The notes under the pieces: generated by a model | Told to the model about the DNA's origin: nothing | The model's input: only the letters and a program-made list of their open reading frames with translations | The model's database searches: none | Shown here: piece by piece, positions 34,908-43,776 of the stretch | Layout of the letters: each line of letters opens with the position of its first letter | Numbering within the stretch: the first letter of the stretch is position 1 | NCBI GenBank assembly: GCA_046350655.1 | Contig: JAXMAB010000009.1 | Span: 124,001-188,000, forward strand | Direction: 5' to 3' | DNA: 64,000 bases | From: JAEUHO01 sp046350655 | GTDB lineage: Bacteria; Planctomycetota; PLA2; JAEUHO01 | Made by a program: the position numbers and the translations under genes

Positions 34908-35480
34908 TCATCGCGAGGGGCCGGGCTCGACGAGCGGTCCTTCATCACGGGGCAGGCGTTCGAGCGCGCGGACGCCGATGGTCCGAACGCGGTCGTCCGC
35001 GCTGCCCGACGCCATCCAGGCTGCGGGGAGCAGGGTCCCCGCGAACCACGGGTCGTCGGCGACGAGTCGTTCCGCCGCCGTGAGCGGCCGCGCGGCGCGT
35101 ACGGTCGGGTTGGGCGTGCGCGCGGGGGGCTCACGGAGCGCCGACGTCGTACGACGCGGGGCGGCGCCGTCCTCGGCGCCGGCCGCAGGGGCGGGCGGCT
35201 CGTCGCCGATCAGGACGAGCGCCGCCAGCAGGCGGACCTGCGGGTCCGGGTCCGCGAGGGCCTCCTCCAGCACCCGTCGGCGCGCGCACGAGTCCGGCGC
35301 CACCGCGGCGCGGAGCACCACCTCGCGCCGGTCACCGTGCCCGTCGCCGCATGGGCCCGCGACGGGGACGCAGGTCGTCGCCTTCGGGCAGCGTGCCGCG
35401 CATGCACCGACGGCCGACGCCCCCGCGAGCGCGACCAGGGCCCACGCGACCGTGATCCGAGACGGGGGGGCGAGAGACAC
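34908..35480 (-). CDS. Probable lipoprotein with a short HEAT-like region
   Basis: The 190-residue protein starts from GTG (VSLAPPSRITVAWALVALAG) and has a lipobox-like AVGACAARC near residue 25. A Cys-containing region (CPKATTCVPVAGPCGDGHG) follows. Residues 65-95 look like one HEAT unit (LEEALADPDPQVRLLAALVLIG), and VRTIGVRALERLP near the end may be another. The start at 35480 is chosen because it puts the signal at the N-terminus; longer upstream frames do not. Function unknown. It shares its strand with the HhH gene 122 bp upstream. Confidence 0.6.
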   Translation of the reverse strand: MSLAPPSRITVAWALVALAGASAVGACAARCPKATTCVPVAGPCGDGHGDRREVVLRAAVAPDSCARRRVLEEALADPDPQVRLLAALVLIGDEPPAPAAGAEDGAAPRRTTSALREPPARTPNPTVRAARPLTAAERLVADDPWFAGTLLPAAWMASGSADDRVRTIGVRALERLPRDEGPLVEPGPSR

Positions 35481-35602
35481 GACAAGAGCATAGTCGCGTG
35501 ATGCGCCAACTGGCGATCCTTCGACTCGAAGCCGCGAGGTCTGCCCGGCGAAGGACGCCGCCCGACGGGCGGCGAGCGTCGCGTCGCGTGCGAGAGGCCG
35601 GA

Positions 35603-36124
35603 CTACCGGGCCTGTCCGCGCGCCTTGTCGAAGCCCCACAACGCGCGGTCGAGGGTCCGCAGGTCCACGCCGGCGCGTTGCGCGAGATCGCGGCAGGTCG
35701 CGACGTAGTCCGGCCAGAAGCTCTCCCAATCCGACGGGAGCTTCACGACGCCCAGCGAGTGGAACGCGCGTTCGTCCATGAGCGGGTAGGGATCGCGATG
35801 GCACAGGTGGAGGATCGCGCTGGCGGTGCGGCACTGGACGCCCTCGAGCAGCGTGAGCGCCCGCAGGCGCAGCGCCTCCACCGGGGTCCCGAACGCGAAG
35901 CGGGTCACCTCACGGACGGTCTCCTCCGCGTTGCTCGCGTGGCGCTTCGCCGGTCGCTTGCTCTTCCAGCCTGCGATCGTGCGGAACTGCTCGCCGGTCA
36001 GGTACCCCTGCCGGCGTCCGGCCTTCGCGACCGCGAGCACGGCGTCGTCGCCCGACGGGTCGCCGTAGTGCGCCGCCCAGCGCCGGACCTCCTTCAGGGG
36101 GAACTGCAGCTCGAAGGTGGGCAT
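35603..36124 (-). CDS. HhH DNA-glycosylase-like protein
   Basis: The 173-residue protein begins MPTFELQFPLKEVRRWAAHY. Its centre holds a helix-hairpin-helix type stretch (LTLLEGVQCRTASAILHLCH) followed by YPLMDERAFHSLGV, which resembles the Gly-V-x-x-x-T-A region and the following Asp of HhH-GPD glycosylases. The protein is shorter than Nth or AlkA (about 210 or more) and has no iron-sulfur cysteine set. Probably it binds nucleic acid and may act in base excision, but catalytic residues are not certain. The 201-bp gap upstream to the lipoprotein gene should hold both divergent promoters. A broken second copy lies at 34667-34831. Confidence 0.68.
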   Translation of the reverse strand: MPTFELQFPLKEVRRWAAHYGDPSGDDAVLAVAKAGRRQGYLTGEQFRTIAGWKSKRPAKRHASNAEETVREVTRFAFGTPVEALRLRALTLLEGVQCRTASAILHLCHRDPYPLMDERAFHSLGVVKLPSDWESFWPDYVATCRDLAQRAGVDLRTLDRALWGFDKARGQAR

Positions 36125-36326
36125 GGCGGCTCCGGGAGAGGTCGCGCCCGGCGGGCGTGACGGCACGCCTCGGTCGCACGAACGGCCGACATCGCGCGGC
36201 CGCGTTCGAGGCCGGATCGCGTGACGTCGGCCGTTCGCGTCGCCGCCCGCGCACGCTATCCTACGCCGCCTGCCCACTCGGGCGGCGCTCGGGAGGTCCG
36301 AGCCCAACCTGCGAGAGGTACCTTCG

Positions 36327-36932
36327 ATGTCGCGTCGTACGCTTGCCCGGGTCGCGCTCGCCCTGTTCGCAGCCTCCTCGTCGGCCGCGTGTGGCGGCGG
36401 CGGCGGCGGCAACAACCCTCCGGCGCCGGTCGCGGTCGTGGACCAGGAGTTCGATCCCACGAGCGTGAACAACTTCTCGAGCTGTGATACCGGGTACTGC
36501 CCGGCGCAGACGTTCACCGTGGGGATCACCGGCACCCTGACCGGCTTCGATCTCTACATCCGCCGGATCGCGATGGCGGGATCGGTGACCGTGGACCTGC
36601 GGGCCACGAACGCCGGGGTGCCGCTCACCGACGACGCGAACTTCTACGAGGCGTTCACCTTCGACGCGTCGGTGCTGCCCGCGTCGACCCAGTTCGTCCA
36701 CTTCGAGCTGACGGCCCCGATCCAGGTGATCGCCGGCGAGGTGCTGGCGATCACGATCCGCGACACGGTCTTCGGCTCGGGGCAGCTGGTCGGCTGGGAC
36801 GGGAACGCCTTCCCGGGCCCGTACGCCGGAGGGGCGCAGTTCGGGCGCGCCGGCGCGTACACCGAGCCGTACGTCGTCGAGTTCACCGGGAACGGCGACC
36901 TGGGCTTCCGCACGTACGTGATCCCCGACTGA
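36327..36932 (+). CDS. Lipoprotein with a beta-sandwich domain
   Basis: The 201-residue protein starts behind GAGAGG and has a lipoprotein signal (LARVALALFAASSSAACGGG) with the lipid-accepting Cys at residue 22, followed by a poly-Gly run. The mature part is beta-rich and polar (QTFTVGITGTLTGFDLYIRR, VTVDLRATNAGVPL, HFELTAPIQVIAGEVLAITI), like a jelly-roll or choice-of-anchor type domain. No enzyme motif. Lgt, encoded at 14963-15811, would lipidate it. It should sit on the outer surface or in the periplasm. Confidence 0.8.
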   Translation: MSRRTLARVALALFAASSSAACGGGGGGNNPPAPVAVVDQEFDPTSVNNFSSCDTGYCPAQTFTVGITGTLTGFDLYIRRIAMAGSVTVDLRATNAGVPLTDDANFYEAFTFDASVLPASTQFVHFELTAPIQVIAGEVLAITIRDTVFGSGQLVGWDGNAFPGPYAGGAQFGRAGAYTEPYVVEFTGNGDLGFRTYVIPD

Positions 36933-37144
36933 CCGGTCGCGCCGCACGAGCTCACGGCGCCGCCTCCCGCCGGCCGTCCCACGTGCGCCGTTGCGCGCCC
37001 GGAGCCCCGCGGCCGGTCGGGCCGGAGGCGTCGTTCACCCCTGCCGGCCTGTGAACAAGTCGGCGGATCTCGCTTCGGTCCCGGGCGTCGGGCGATCGAC
37101 CTCCCGGCGTGACCGACTCGCGGTTCGCCGGCACGGGTCCGAAG

Positions 37145-37690
37145 TCTCGCGTGCGGCCCGCCCCCGTCGCGCCCGCCACCCGTGCCTCGGCGCCCGAGAC
37201 CCCGCGCGCTGTGCTCGAGCGGCACCACGTCGTCGGCGCCCACGGCGTCGAGGTGGTCGAAGGGTCCAACGGGAGCGTCGTCGGGGACGAGGTGGGGCCG
37301 CGGCCCGACGACTCCGGTCGGCTCACGGCGATTCCGGCCACCTCACGTCCGGCGGCCACACCTGCGCCCCGTTCGAGCGACAGGTGCGCGCGGTCTGCGG
37401 GCTCGTGCTCGGTTCGGTCGAGTCGCTCGCGCGGGCCGCGGACAGGGCGATCCTCCACCGTGACCTCCGGGCGTGCGGGACGCCCGACGGGGCGGCGGCA
37501 CGGTCGAGCCCCGGGACCCGCCCGCACCTCGACGGCAAGCTCGACGGCAAGCTCGACGGCAAGCTCGACGGCAAGGAGGAGGCACTCCCCGGCCGGAGGA
37601 TGGAGCACCCCGCGGCGCTCGACCTCGACGTCGCGTGGGTCGAGGCGGGGGTGCGCGAGGTGCGGGCGTCGATCTCGGACGGCGGCGCGA
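37145..37690 (+). pseudogene. purK: Frameshifted remnant of purK (C-terminal part)
   Basis: Two plus-strand frames together spell the C-terminal part of N5-carboxyaminoimidazole ribonucleotide synthase (ATP-grasp). The first (37151 to about 37325) gives VRPAPVAPA, HHVVGAHGVEVVEGSNGSVV, DEVGPRPDDSG. The second (from 37330) gives DSGHLTS, APFERQVRAVCGLVLGS, then GKEEALPGRRMEH. These match the family segments VNEIAPRPHNSGHWT, QFExxxRAxxGLPLGS and YGKxEARPGRKMGH. The switch occurs at a diverged 20-nt tandem duplication (GACTCCGGTCGGCTCACGGC / GATTCCGGCCACCTCACGTC). The N-terminal half and most ligand residues are gone. The remainder of the gap 36933-37769 holds nothing recognised. Confidence 0.8.
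37528..37575 (+). repeat. 12-bp tandem repeat, four copies, inside the purK remnant
   Basis: CTCGACGGCAAG is repeated exactly four times. In the purK frame it encodes LDGK four times, expanding the place where intact PurK has a single HLYGK motif. All copies are identical, so the expansion is recent or under repair. Confidence 0.9.
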
Positions 37691-37769
37691 CGGGCGTGGT
37701 GGGGTCCGTCGCGGACCCGACCGGCCCTGCCCGGGCCGGGCGGTCGCGGGCGCGACCTGGCGCGCCGCG

Positions 37770-38693
37770 CTATCGGCCGTCCGCCGGGGGCCCCTCCATC
37801 GAGAGGATCTCGCGCTCGCTGCGCTCGAGCAGGAGCCGCAGGGTCGGATGCTGGTAGTCGCGGCGGACGGTGATCGCGTAGAAGCTCTCGAACAGGTCCG
37901 GCACCGTGCAGTGCTCGACCAATTGCCCGGTCGCCAGCTCGTCCCGCACGACGACGGTCGGGAGCAGAGCGAGGCCCGCCGTGTCGCGCGCGAGCAGGCG
38001 CATCGTCGCCATGTCGTCCACCTCCGCCAGCACCCGGAACGACAGGCCCAGCTGCTCGCAGAGCGCGTCGAACTCCGTGCGGATCCCGCTCTCCGGACCG
38101 GGGAGGATCAGGAGGGCGTCCGCCAGGTCCCGCTCCAGGCGGAACGGCTTCCTCCGCGGACGGCCGACGAGGCTCACGCCCTGACGGGCGATGCGGCGGC
38201 AGCGCCAGGCGCCGCCCTCGTCCCGAGGCGCGGGGCGGTTGGAGAGCACGAGATCCAGCGCGTGCTGCGAGAGCTTGCTCAAGAGGTCGTCCAGGCTGCC
38301 GGACTGCAGCCGGAGGCGCGCGTGCGGCTGGCTGAGGATCGGGGTGACGAAGGACTCCTGGAAGTTGCGCGAGAGCGTGGCGACCGCGCCGATCCGCAGG
38401 ACCTCCTCGGCGCTCCGCCCCGACTCGAGGGTCGCGACGAGCTCGTCCCCGGCGCCGAAGATGCGTTCCGCGTAGCCCAGTGCGAGGCGCCCGGCCTCGG
38501 TCAGCACGAGGCGGCGCCCGGCGCGATCGAAGAGGTCCACGTCGAGCGCGCGTTCGAGTTGGCGGATCTGCGCCGACAGCGCGGACTGGGACACGTGCAG
38601 CCGCGACGCCGTGCGGGTGAGGTTGCCGTCCTTCGCGACGGCCCAGAAGTAGTGGAGGTGGTGGAAGTTGAGCGGGTGCGTGGTCACATCCAT
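37770..38693 (-). CDS. LysR-family transcriptional regulator
   Basis: The 307-residue regulator begins MDVTTHPLNFHHLHYFW. Its winged HTH (residues 9-68) reads AVAKDGNLTRTASRLHVSQS followed by ALSAQIRQLERAL, most like the NhaR branch. The effector-binding half follows (LRIGAVATLSRNFQESFV, LDLVLSNRPAP). It is divergent from dabB, the usual place of LysR regulators of dab loci. The start at 38693 is preferred to 38723 because the longer form would place the inverted-repeat box inside the gene. It probably senses a bicarbonate- or pH-related signal, by inference. Confidence 0.9.
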   Translation of the reverse strand: MDVTTHPLNFHHLHYFWAVAKDGNLTRTASRLHVSQSALSAQIRQLERALDVDLFDRAGRRLVLTEAGRLALGYAERIFGAGDELVATLESGRSAEEVLRIGAVATLSRNFQESFVTPILSQPHARLRLQSGSLDDLLSKLSQHALDLVLSNRPAPRDEGGAWRCRRIARQGVSLVGRPRRKPFRLERDLADALLILPGPESGIRTEFDALCEQLGLSFRVLAEVDDMATMRLLARDTAGLALLPTVVVRDELATGQLVEHCTVPDLFESFYAITVRRDYQHPTLRLLLERSEREILSMEGPPADGR

Positions 38694-38712
38694 CGTTCTA
38701 CGATTAAGAACG
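38694..38712. promoter_or_regulatory. LysR-type operator between the regulator and dabB
   Basis: CGTTCTACGATTAAGAACG is a perfect inverted repeat (CGTTCT / AGAACG, 7-nt centre) and contains the T-N11-A pattern of LysR binding sites. It directly abuts the regulator's start codon and lies 58 bp before the dabB start. The 75-bp intergenic region is unusually AT-rich for this genome (CATATTATGTATTCATG at about 38723), as expected for a promoter. Confidence 0.75.
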
Positions 38713-38769
38713 CAAAGATCCATATTATGTATTCATGGAGAATGATAGTGGGGGGTACCCTTCCCCCCC

Positions 38770-40401
38770 ATGAGCGCGTCGATCCTGCCCGCGGGCGTCC
38801 TCCCTTGCCTCGCGCTGAGCATTCCTCTGAGCTTCGGGGCGGCGGCCCTGCTGGTCTCCCGATCGGTGCCGTTCCGCGCCGCGGCTCGGTCGTCGGCGCT
38901 GTGCGGCGTCCTGGCCGTGGCCGTCGCGTTGGGCCTGCTGATCGCACAGGGTGCGGCCCCGTCGTCGCAGGCGTCGGACCCGATCGCGACGGCCCTCGCG
39001 CACGCCGTCCGGCTGGACGCGGTCGCCGCCCTCATGCTCCTGCTCGTGTGCGCGATCGCGGTCGTGATCGTGCGCTACTCCCGGACCTACCTCCGCGGGG
39101 ATCCCTGTCAGGGGCGATACGAACGCGCGCTGCTCGCGATGCTCGGGACCGTGACCCTGTTCGTCGTCTCGGACAACCTGCTGGTGATCGCGCTCGCGTG
39201 GATCGGGACGAGCCTCGCCCTCCATCAACTGCTCACGACCTACCGCGAACGACCGCAGGCCCTCGTGGCCGCCCACAAGAAGTTCCTGCTGAGCCGCCTG
39301 GCCGACGTCTGCGTGCTCGGCGCCGTCGGGCTCCTCTGGCACGGAACGGGGAGCCTGAGCATCGACGCCCTGGTCGACTGGGCGCGGGCGCACCCGGACC
39401 TCTCCCCGTCGTCGCGGACGGCCGCCGTCCTGTTGGCCCTCGGCGTGGCGTTGAAGTCGGCCCAGCTCCCGTTCCACGGGTGGCTGATCCAGGTGATGGA
39501 GGCTCCGACCCCGGTGTCCGCGCTGCTCCACGCGGGCATCGTGAACCTCGGGGGCTTCGTCCTGATCCGCCTCGCGCCGTTCCTCGCGCACGCGGACGGC
39601 GCCCGGCTGCTGCTCGTCCTCATCGGCACGGCCACGGCCGTGCTGGCGTCCCTGATCATGACCACCCGCGTGAGCGTGAAGGTGGGGCTTGCGTGGTCCA
39701 CCTGCGCGCAGATTGGGATGATGCTGCTCCAGTGCGGGCTGGGGCTGTGGCACCTCGCCCTGCTCCACCTGCTGGCGCACTCGCTCTACAAGGCCCACGC
39801 CTTCCTCGGCTCGGGAAGGGTGGTCGCCGGCTGGCGGGCCCAGGCGAACGGCGGGGGCACCGGGCCCCTGTCCCCTACGCGTACGTTGGCGGGCGTCGCG
39901 ATCGTGCTCGCGGGTGTGGGGGCGACGTGCCTGTCCGTCCTGGCCGCGGCGAGAGTCCTCGGACGCCCTGACCCGAGCCTGGTGCCGGTGGCGATCCTGC
40001 TGGCGCTCTCCCTGTCGTCCCTGGCCATCGAGGCGGGCCGGGGAGGCCTCCGGGTCCTCATCGGCGTCGCGGCCATGAGCCTCGGCGTCAGCGCGCTCTA
40101 CCTCGCCTGGCACGCGGTGTTCTCCGGCCTCGGGGCCCTGCCGATGGACGCGGGCCCCTCCGGCGTCGGCCTCGGCGTGGCCGTCGGGGCCTTCTCCGCG
40201 TTGTTCGTCGTCCAGCTCGTCCTGCAGCTCCGGCCGGCGGGGCGCCTCGCGCGCGCCCTCCAGCCCAGCCTCTTCGCGGGGCTGTACCTCGACGAGCTCT
40301 TCACGAGGATGACCTTCCGGCTCTGGCCTCCGGGCCCGTCGCCGAGGACGGCGACCGTCGCGCTGCCGACCCTGTCCCGATCGCTGGAGGCCTCGTCCTG
40401 A
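38770..40401 (+). CDS. dabB: Inorganic-carbon uptake membrane subunit DabB
   Basis: The 543-residue protein is a NuoL/MrpA-type proton-channel subunit with about 13-14 transmembrane segments. Visible family features are VRYSRTYLRGDPCQGRYERA near residue 102, AHKKFLLSRLADV, and VALKSAQLPFHGWLIQVMEA followed by PTPVSALLHAGIVNLGGFVL (lysine and histidines in the proton path), then LLHLLAHSLYKAHAFLGSG. No other complex I genes are present; instead dabA follows with a TGATG junction (40399-40403), which identifies the Dab system. DabB is thought to couple proton flow to DabA. Confidence 0.93.
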   Translation: MSASILPAGVLPCLALSIPLSFGAAALLVSRSVPFRAAARSSALCGVLAVAVALGLLIAQGAAPSSQASDPIATALAHAVRLDAVAALMLLLVCAIAVVIVRYSRTYLRGDPCQGRYERALLAMLGTVTLFVVSDNLLVIALAWIGTSLALHQLLTTYRERPQALVAAHKKFLLSRLADVCVLGAVGLLWHGTGSLSIDALVDWARAHPDLSPSSRTAAVLLALGVALKSAQLPFHGWLIQVMEAPTPVSALLHAGIVNLGGFVLIRLAPFLAHADGARLLLVLIGTATAVLASLIMTTRVSVKVGLAWSTCAQIGMMLLQCGLGLWHLALLHLLAHSLYKAHAFLGSGRVVAGWRAQANGGGTGPLSPTRTLAGVAIVLAGVGATCLSVLAAARVLGRPDPSLVPVAILLALSLSSLAIEAGRGGLRVLIGVAAMSLGVSALYLAWHAVFSGLGALPMDAGPSGVGLGVAVGAFSALFVVQLVLQLRPAGRLARALQPSLFAGLYLDELFTRMTFRLWPPGPSPRTATVALPTLSRSLEASS

Positions 40402-42899
40402 TGCCCACGAGCGACACGAACTCCTCCGCGGGCCTCGCCTCCGGGTCGAGGTCCCGCGACGACGACGAGGCCCGCATCGCGGGCGCCATCGAGCGGGCGT
40501 GCGCGCGCATCGCCCCCACGTGGCCTCTCGACCGATTCATCGCCGTCAATCCCTTCTGGAGCAGCGTCGACCGGCCGCTCCCGTCCCTGGCCGCCGAACT
40601 CGAAGCGCTGTCGGGGGCGCGGCTCGTGATGCCGCGGGCCTGGTACCGCGAGGAGTGGCGCCGCGGCTCCTTCCGTGCGGAGCATCTGCGGGCGGCCCTC
40701 TCCGAGGGTCGATCGTCCGCGACCGAGGCGGAGCTGCTGGCGTCGCTCGAACGGGACGTGCCCGCCACGCCGAGGCGGGCGCGAGTGATGGACGTCCTCG
40801 ACCAGCAGCGCGATCTCCGGCACGCCATGTCCTGGCGCGACTTCGTGACGCACACCATCAGCCAGTGCTGCGCCGCGTACTTCGACGACGGTCAGGCTCA
40901 GCTGGGCCCGGATCGCGAAGGGGGGCTCTACGCGTGCTGGCACCGCTTCGCCGTGCAGGACCGCTCGCCGGTGCTGCTCATGGGGCTGCGGGAGGCGGGG
41001 CGCTGGGCCCGCGAGCTGCCGGACACCGCGCGCGAGATGTGCACCGTGGCCGTGTCCGGCCTCGCCGTCCCCGAGACCGAGCTCGAGGCCTACTTCACGA
41101 GCCTCCTGCTCGACGTGAACGGATGGGCGTCGTGGTGCGCCTACCGTCGCTTCACCGCTCGCCTCGCCGGCGGGGACGACGACGGCATCGTCGACCTCCT
41201 CGCCATCCGGCTGGCCTGGGAGTGGCTGCTCCTCCGCTCGTCGGAACGAACCCTCGCCTCGCGATGGAAGCAGGCCCAGGCGGAGTGGCCCGCCCTCGAG
41301 ACGCGCGCGCGCGCATCGCAGGCGGACGACTGGGTCCTGCAGCGAGCCCTCGAGATCGCCTGGCAGGAGGGCGTCTGCCGTCGGCTCCCCTCGGGCCTCT
41401 CGGCCCCCGCGCCGGACGGTCTCGACGCGGTGCAGGCGGTGTTCTGCATCGACGTGCGCTCCGAGGTGTTCCGAAGGGCGCTCGAGAGCGAGGGCCCCGG
41501 CCTCCGGACCCTGGGCTTCGCCGGCTTCTTCGGCATGCCCGTGGAGTACCTGCCGGTGGCCGCCGCGACGCCGCGCCCCCAGCTGCCGGGACTCCTGTCC
41601 GCCAGCCTGCGCATCACCGACACCGGCGTCCCGGCGGAGCTCGGGGAACGGCGCAGGGCCCGCCTCCGGCTCGGAGCCGCGTGGAAGCGCTTCAAGGCCG
41701 GCGCCTTCTCGAGCTTCGCGTTCATCGAGTCGATGGGGATCGCCTCCGCCGACGGCCTCCTGCGGGACGGCTTCGGCCTCGGCCGGCGATCGGACGACGC
41801 GGAGCGCGCGGGCCTGTCCGAGGGGGAGCACGCGTCTCGCAAGCCTCGCCTCCGGCAGCGCGCCGACGGCTCCGAGCTGAGCGTGGAGGACCGCTGCAGG
41901 CTCGCGGCGGGGATGCTGCGGGCGATGAGCCTGACCCGCGGCCTGGCGCGTCTCGTCGCGCTCGTGGGCCACGGCAGCGCCTCGCAGAACAACCCGCACG
42001 CCGCGGGCCTCGACTGCGGAGCCTGCTGTGGCCAGACCGGCGAGGTGAACGCCCGCGCCGCCGCGGCGCTCCTCAACGAACCCGAGGTGCGCGCCGGCCT
42101 CGCCGGGCTCGGCATCGCGGTGCCCGCGAGCACGCACTTCGTGGCGGGCCTCCACAACACCACGACCGACGAGGTCACGCTGTTCGACCTGGACGAGGTG
42201 CCGGACACGCACCGCGAGGACGTGCGCGAGCTGGGACGCCGGCTCCGAGCGGCGGGGGACCGCTGCCGGCGCGCGCGCGCCGCGAAGCTGGGCCTTCACG
42301 AGACGACCGAGGCCGGGCTGCGCGCATCCGTCGAGCGTCGTGCGCGCGACTGGGCCGAAGTGCGCCCCGAGTGGGGCCTGGCCGGCAACGCGGGCTTCAT
42401 CGTGGCCCCGCGTTCGCGGACGCGACACATGGACCTCGAGGGACGCGCGTTCCTGCACGACTACCGCTGGCAGGACGACGAGGGTTTCGCGGTCCTCGAG
42501 CTGATCATGACGGCGCCGATGGTCGTGACGCACTGGATCAACATGCAGTACTACGCGTCCACGGTCGACAACCTGCGCTACGGGAGCGGGAACAAGGTGC
42601 TCCACAACGTCGTCGGGGCGCACCTCGGCGTGTTCGAGGGCAACGGTGGCGACCTGCGCATCGGCCTCCCCATGCAGTCCCTGCACGACGGCGATCGGTG
42701 GGTCCACACGCCGTTGCGCCTCAGCGTGTTCATCGAGGCCCCGCGCCCCGCCATCGACGCCGTGCTCCGCAAGCACGCGAAGGTGCGGAACCTCGTCGAC
42801 AACGGGTGGATCCACCTCTTCCAGCTCGACGCCGCCGAAGGCGCGGTCAGCGCCCGGCGCGGCGAGGCCTGGGTCCCCGTGGCGGGGAGCGATCGCTGA
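40401..42899 (+). CDS. dabA: Inorganic-carbon uptake subunit DabA (DUF2309)
   Basis: The 832-residue cytoplasmic protein is distantly related to beta-carbonic anhydrases and works with DabB to convert CO2 to bicarbonate in one direction, energised by the ion gradient. All four expected zinc/active-site residues are in place: C349 and D351 in VFCIDVRSE, H524 in LVGHGSASQNNP, and C539 in GLDCGACCG. The N-terminus PLDRFIAVNPFW (about residue 42) is also diagnostic. The numbering is almost identical to that of the Halothiobacillus protein. It overlaps dabB by one base and ends 4 bp before the DUF6671 start. Confidence 0.96.
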   Translation: MPTSDTNSSAGLASGSRSRDDDEARIAGAIERACARIAPTWPLDRFIAVNPFWSSVDRPLPSLAAELEALSGARLVMPRAWYREEWRRGSFRAEHLRAALSEGRSSATEAELLASLERDVPATPRRARVMDVLDQQRDLRHAMSWRDFVTHTISQCCAAYFDDGQAQLGPDREGGLYACWHRFAVQDRSPVLLMGLREAGRWARELPDTAREMCTVAVSGLAVPETELEAYFTSLLLDVNGWASWCAYRRFTARLAGGDDDGIVDLLAIRLAWEWLLLRSSERTLASRWKQAQAEWPALETRARASQADDWVLQRALEIAWQEGVCRRLPSGLSAPAPDGLDAVQAVFCIDVRSEVFRRALESEGPGLRTLGFAGFFGMPVEYLPVAAATPRPQLPGLLSASLRITDTGVPAELGERRRARLRLGAAWKRFKAGAFSSFAFIESMGIASADGLLRDGFGLGRRSDDAERAGLSEGEHASRKPRLRQRADGSELSVEDRCRLAAGMLRAMSLTRGLARLVALVGHGSASQNNPHAAGLDCGACCGQTGEVNARAAAALLNEPEVRAGLAGLGIAVPASTHFVAGLHNTTTDEVTLFDLDEVPDTHREDVRELGRRLRAAGDRCRRARAAKLGLHETTEAGLRASVERRARDWAEVRPEWGLAGNAGFIVAPRSRTRHMDLEGRAFLHDYRWQDDEGFAVLELIMTAPMVVTHWINMQYYASTVDNLRYGSGNKVLHNVVGAHLGVFEGNGGDLRIGLPMQSLHDGDRWVHTPLRLSVFIEAPRPAIDAVLRKHAKVRNLVDNGWIHLFQLDAAEGAVSARRGEAWVPVAGSDR

Positions 42900-42903
42900 G
42901 CCC

Positions 42904-43776
42904 GTGGACCCTCGCACCGTCGGCACGACCGGCCTCTTGACGCAGGGGTACCGCGGGGCGAGCGTCGCGCTGCTGACGCAGCACGGCAAGGAACGGGTGA
43001 TCGGGCCGGCCTTCGAGTCCGCCCTCGCCGCGCGCGTGCGGCTCGTGGGGGACTTCGACACCGACTCGCTCGGGACGTTCACTCGGGAGATCCCGCGGAA
43101 GGGCAGCCAGATCGAGGCCGCGCGCACGAAGGCGCGGATCGGGATCGAGCGCTCCGGGCTCGTTCTGGGGCTCGGGAGCGAGGGTGCGTTCGGCCCCGGT
43201 CCGCTCGGCCTGGTCTCCCTCGACGTCGAGCTGGTGGTCCTCGTCGACGCCGCGCGCGGGATCGAGGTCGTGGGCCGCGCGCAGGCGCCCGCGCAGCACG
43301 TTCGCGCGGAGGTCGGTACGCGCGAGGAGCTCGTGGACGCCGCCCGTGCCGCCGGGTTCCCGGGACACGGCGTGGTGCTGAGCACGGAGGGCGACGGCGT
43401 CGCGCGGGCGTGCAAGGGCCTCCGCGCCTGGCCGTCGCTCGAGGCCGCCTTCGACGAGCTGCGGTCGACGCCGCCGCACGGTCCCGTCTTCCTCGAGAAC
43501 GACCTGCGAGCGCACATGAATCCGACTCGGATGGCGACCATCGCCGCGGCGACGGCGGACCTCCTGGAGCGGCTGCTGCGCGCATGCCCGGCGTGCCGGT
43601 CGCCGGGCTACGGGTCGATCGCGAAGCGCTTCGGGCGGCCGTGCCGCGACTGCGCATCCCCGACGCACGAGGTCCTCGCGGAGGAGTACGGATGCGTCGC
43701 CTGCGGGCATCGGGAACTGCGCCGGGTGGAGGAGCTCCACGGCGATCCCGCGAGCTGCGACGTCTGCAACCCCTGA
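42904..43776 (+). CDS. DUF6671 protein with C-terminal zinc ribbons
   Basis: The 290-residue soluble protein has an N-terminal domain with LLTQHGKERVIGPAFESALA, VRLVGDFDTDSLGTFTREIP and ARIGIERSGLVLGLGSEGAF, the landmarks of DUF6671. The C-terminal 75 residues carry several CxxC pairs (CPAC, CRDC, CVAC, CDVC), probably two zinc ribbons. It starts from GTG 5 bp after the dabA stop, so it is almost certainly cotranslated. Function is unknown. Its position as the third gene of the Dab operon suggests an accessory or regulatory part in carbon uptake. Confidence 0.85.
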   Translation: MDPRTVGTTGLLTQGYRGASVALLTQHGKERVIGPAFESALAARVRLVGDFDTDSLGTFTREIPRKGSQIEAARTKARIGIERSGLVLGLGSEGAFGPGPLGLVSLDVELVVLVDAARGIEVVGRAQAPAQHVRAEVGTREELVDAARAAGFPGHGVVLSTEGDGVARACKGLRAWPSLEAAFDELRSTPPHGPVFLENDLRAHMNPTRMATIAAATADLLERLLRACPACRSPGYGSIAKRFGRPCRDCASPTHEVLAEEYGCVACGHRELRRVEELHGDPASCDVCNP

